DNA of 7,268 bases from Acidobacteriota bacterium (GTDB lineage Bacteria; Acidobacteriota; Terriglobia; Bryobacterales; Bryobacteraceae): contig CANIFK010000257.1 of NCBI GenBank assembly GCA_947466555.1, forward strand, positions 1 to 7,268, given 5' to 3'. Positions 5,114 to 7,268 of the stretch are shown here, piece by piece. The position numbers and the translations under genes were made by a program. The first letter of the stretch is position 1; every line of letters begins with the position of its first letter. Under the pieces are notes generated by a model that did not search any database, was not told the DNA's origin, and saw only the letters and a list, made by a program, of their open reading frames with translations.

Positions 5114-6769
5114 CTATTTCCTGGCGGTGAAGGAGATGGTGTGGTCGAAGGGGGTGAAGCCGGTGAGGAAGAGGCTGGGGCCTTCGAGGCGGGGGCGTGC
5201 GCCGCGGACATCAAGATAGGTATGATCGGCGCGGCCGGGGCCGATTTGGATGGTCTCGCCGCCGGCGGAGATTTCGGCCTGGCCTTTGCGGAGGAGCCAG
5301 GTGTCTTTGGGCGTGCCGAGCTTTTCGGCGCCGGTGATTTGGACGCCTTCGCGGAGATTGATTTCGATGGCGAGGGGGACTTCGTCGGTGCCATTGGCTT
5401 CGATACGGAGGTCGCAGCCGGTGGGGGTTTCGGTGACTGTGGCTTTGTAGTGGAGGTTGCAGACTTCGGTGCGCTGGCGTTCGTGGCGGGTGTTGTCGTA
5501 TGTATCCGTTGTGACTTTGCGGGTGGGGGTGAAGGGCTGGTAGTAGCCGGCGTCGAGGTCCTGGGTGAGGACGTAGTTGGCGCCTTCCCGGGTTAGGGTT
5601 TTGGAGGAGAATTGGCCCTTTCCGAAGAAGGAGCTGGAGAAGCGAACGGCGTTGACGACGACGGCGCCGTGGCGGAAGGTGAAGAAGCGGTCGCGGCTTT
5701 TGAGGACGCTGATGCTCTTGGGGCCGCGGCGGATGCGGGCGAGGCCGATGGTGGTGTAATGCCGGTCGTAGTTGTCGGGGAGGGGATAGCTATTGGGGAG
5801 ATTCGTTAGGAATTGGGGCCAGCGGATGAGATAGGACGCCGAGCCGTAGACGGGTTCGAACTGTCGGGCGAGGTTGGCGAATTGGCCGTTCTGGTCCTTC
5901 CAGGCCATGTAGGCGAGGGGGGGCCAGTGGTTGGAGAGGGTGCCGCGCTGGTTGAGATCCTGGCGGCGGGAGATTTCGGTGACGACCTCGCCGTCGGCGT
6001 GGAGGAGGTAGAGGGAGGCGTTGAGATTTTTGCGGACGGGTTCGAGGTATTCGGGGCGGTTGAGCCAGTCGGCGATTAGGACGAAGGCGCGGTTGCAGAT
6101 GCCGTTGTAGCCGATGGTGGAGCGTTCGGTGTACTGGCCGTCGTCATCCTGGTCGATGCCTTCGGCGAGCCATTGTTCGGCGCGGTTGAGGTATTTCTTG
6201 TCGTTGTAGAGCTTGTAGAGACCGGCGAGGGCGGAGCTGGCGACCCAGCGGTGGTTGGGGGTGTGGATGCCGCCTTTGACGAGGGCGTTGCCGGCACGTT
6301 CGATGGCGGGGAGGAGCCATTTTTCGAGGTCGGGGAAGCCGTATTGGCGGGCGTTCATGAGGGTGACGCTGGCGCCTTGCATGATGAAGGACGTGTCGGG
6401 CGGGGAGTTGAAATTGGTGATGGGGAGGTTCCAGTTGCCATCCTTGGTTTGGGTGTTGCCGAAGGCCTGGGCGGCGATTTGCATGCGTTCGGCGACGCGG
6501 GCGGAGTTGTGGTGGCGGGACTGGGGGTGGAGGTAGGCGGTGAGGAAGCCGTCGATGAGGCTGATGGGGGTGCCGCCGTAGAAGAGGCCGTCTTCGCCGG
6601 GGAAGGCGCCGAAGTGTTTGTGGGATTTGTCGGTGATTTGTTTGGCGATGTAGGAGTCGACGGCTTTGTCGAGGTTATCGATTTTGGATTGGGGGAGGGG
6701 TGGGATTTTGGTGGAGGCGGATTGGGCGAGGGCTAGGGATGAGGAGGCGAGGACGGTTCTGCGTGTCAT
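5114..6769 (-). CDS. Exported protein, probable alpha/alpha-toroid carbohydrate-active enzyme (lyase-like), unassigned
   Basis: This 551-residue protein has an N-terminal leader with an Arg pair, TRRTVLASSSLALAQSA, compatible with Sec or Tat export. Residues about 30-320 are helical and rich in Trp, Tyr and Asn, with paired-helix motifs typical of (alpha/alpha) toroids: HRWVASSALAGLYKLYNDKK (173-192), AEQWLAEGIDQDDDGQYTER (197-216), then GYNGICNRAFVLIADWL (220-236). Residues about 335-550 look beta-rich (IGLARIRRG, FTFRHGAVVVNAV, DLRIEANG, HTYLDVRG). A helical barrel followed by beta-sandwich is the layout of heparinase II/III-like and other polysaccharide lyases, and N172/H173, Y213, Y221, H281 and R366/H367 are candidate active-site residues. 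This is by fold resemblance only; I cannot name a family. The ATG has only a weak purine run (GAAAGA) upstream. It stands alone between the toxin gene (58-nt gap) and the AT-rich promoter gap, so a separate transcription unit is plausible. Confidence 0.75.
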   Translation of the reverse strand: MTRRTVLASSSLALAQSASTKIPPLPQSKIDNLDKAVDSYIAKQITDKSHKHFGAFPGEDGLFYGGTPISLIDGFLTAYLHPQSRHHNSARVAERMQIAAQAFGNTQTKDGNWNLPITNFNSPPDTSFIMQGASVTLMNARQYGFPDLEKWLLPAIERAGNALVKGGIHTPNHRWVASSALAGLYKLYNDKKYLNRAEQWLAEGIDQDDDGQYTERSTIGYNGICNRAFVLIADWLNRPEYLEPVRKNLNASLYLLHADGEVVTEISRRQDLNQRGTLSNHWPPLAYMAWKDQNGQFANLARQFEPVYGSASYLIRWPQFLTNLPNSYPLPDNYDRHYTTIGLARIRRGPKSISVLKSRDRFFTFRHGAVVVNAVRFSSSFFGKGQFSSKTLTREGANYVLTQDLDAGYYQPFTPTRKVTTDTYDNTRHERQRTEVCNLHYKATVTETPTGCDLRIEANGTDEVPLAIEINLREGVQITGAEKLGTPKDTWLLRKGQAEISAGGETIQIGPGRADHTYLDVRGARPRLEGPSLFLTGFTPFDHTISFTARK

Positions 6770-6827
6770 TCTTTCGGTTTCTTAATGCGGGCGTTGTTTC
6801 TAGGGTAGCGCGGGTGGGGGTGGATGG

Positions 6828-7130
6828 CTAGGCGGTGGGGAAGTTCGTGGGTAGGGGGAGCATGCGTTCGTGGAGGATGCGCGAGACGAGGAGTTCGTTT
6901 CGTTTGGGGCGGTAGAAGATGATGTGGCGGCCGTGTTCCCACCGGCGGAGGCCGCGTCCGAGGTGGGCGCCTGCGCGGCCCAGCAGTGGGTTCGAGGCGA
7001 GCTTTTGGAAGCAGGTCTCGATGTTGTCGACGTAAAGGAGTGACTGTTCTTCGCCCCAGTTATCGAGCGTGTAGATGGCGATGTCGCGAAGGTCGTTTTC
7101 CGCAGCTCGCGACAGGCGGATGGTGGGCAC
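6828..7130 (-). CDS. ParE/RelE-superfamily toxin of a type II toxin-antitoxin pair
   Basis: This 100-residue cytoplasmic protein has the ParE layout. MPTIRLSRAAENDLRDI leads into a two-helix hairpin (IAIYTLDNWGEEQSLLYVDN, then LASNPLLGR near 44-52), followed by the beta-sheet core with GLRRWEHGRHIIFYRP (60-75) and ELLVSRILHERM (79-90). R63, the HGRHIIFYR strand and the RILHERM end are characteristic of the family. ParE proteins inhibit DNA gyrase, whereas RelE relatives cleave mRNA; the NDLRDIA and ILHERM signatures favour ParE. The length is normal and the gene looks intact. It starts with GTG at 7130, only 3 nt after the antitoxin stop and without its own clear ribosome site, so translation is probably coupled to the antitoxin, as is common in these modules. 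Confidence 0.9.
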   Translation of the reverse strand: MPTIRLSRAAENDLRDIAIYTLDNWGEEQSLLYVDNIETCFQKLASNPLLGRAGAHLGRGLRRWEHGRHIIFYRPKRNELLVSRILHERMLPLPTNFPTA

Positions 7131-7133
7131 GGC

Positions 7134-7268
7134 TTATTTTGCGGCGGCTCTGGCTTTGATTTCGGCGCGGAGGCGGGCAAAGACGTCGCCTTCAGCGATG
7201 CCGCTGCCTTCGCCTTCGGCGATGGCGGCTCGGAGGGCGGCGCGGACGACTTCGCTGGCGTTTTCGTA
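7134..7268 (-). CDS. ParD-like antitoxin, C-terminal part only
   Basis: The last 44 codons of a gene entering from the right edge read YENASEVVRAALRAAIAEGE and continue to a basic Ala-rich end, RAEIKARAAAK, before TAA at 7136-7134. The Y-x-NASEVVRAALR motif is the second helix of the ParD/CopG ribbon-helix-helix DNA-binding domain. The remaining tail, with AEGDVFARLRAEIK, would wrap the toxin. Such antitoxins neutralise ParE and repress their own promoter, which must lie beyond 7268. The partner toxin follows after 3 nt. The N-terminal strand and start are outside the window. Confidence 0.85.
   Translation of the reverse strand, partial: YENASEVVRAALRAAIAEGEGSGIAEGDVFARLRAEIKARAAAK

Noticed and set aside
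6173..6736. 187-residue plus-strand ORF
   Set aside because: Gly/Val/Glu-rich shadow opposite the exported toroid protein.

Overview
The window looks like chromosomal DNA from a GC-rich, environmental Gram-negative bacterium. An Acidobacteriota member of the Solibacter/Bryobacter type is my best guess, based on short secreted leaders ending in A-x-Q, a multihaem cytochrome next to a PQQ-type dehydrogenase, and very high third-position GC. This is inference, not a database match. Every gene I can support lies on the minus strand, so the window reads right to left. Long plus-strand ORFs are shadows of these genes.

Right edge (7268 to 6828): the end of a ParD-like antitoxin, then after 3 nt a complete ParE/RelE-superfamily toxin. 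Next (6769-5114) is a 551-residue exported protein with an apparent alpha-helical toroid followed by a beta-rich C-terminal half. It resembles heparinase-like or polysaccharide-lyase-like enzymes but I cannot assign it. A short AT-rich gap (5113-5077) carries a perfect TATAAT placed so that transcription could begin at an ATG, i.e. a possible leaderless start for a small membrane-anchored or secreted unknown protein (5076-4690).

Centre (4635 to 702): a tight four-gene run. A beta-class carbonic anhydrase is followed after 22 nt by a SulP anion transporter with a short STAS domain, after 4 nt by a sorbosone/aldose dehydrogenase-type beta-propeller protein, and with a 25-bp overlap by a seven-haem c-type cytochrome. 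The first pair is a recognisable CO2/bicarbonate handling module (anion uptake plus interconversion). The second pair is a recognisable periplasmic oxidation module (sugar or aldehyde dehydrogenase plus haem electron acceptor). Their compact joining in one probable transcript is the most notable arrangement here.

Left edge (701 to 1): a strong GC-rich hairpin follows the cytochrome, then about 600 bp whose coding signal on the minus strand switches frame twice and runs off the window. I read this as a frame-disrupted gene of unknown function (pseudogene, assembly indels or recoding). The second switch coincides with CTT-TAA-C, which resembles the CTT-TGA-C shift site of prfB. No rRNA, tRNA, CRISPR array, transposase or riboswitch is recognisable.
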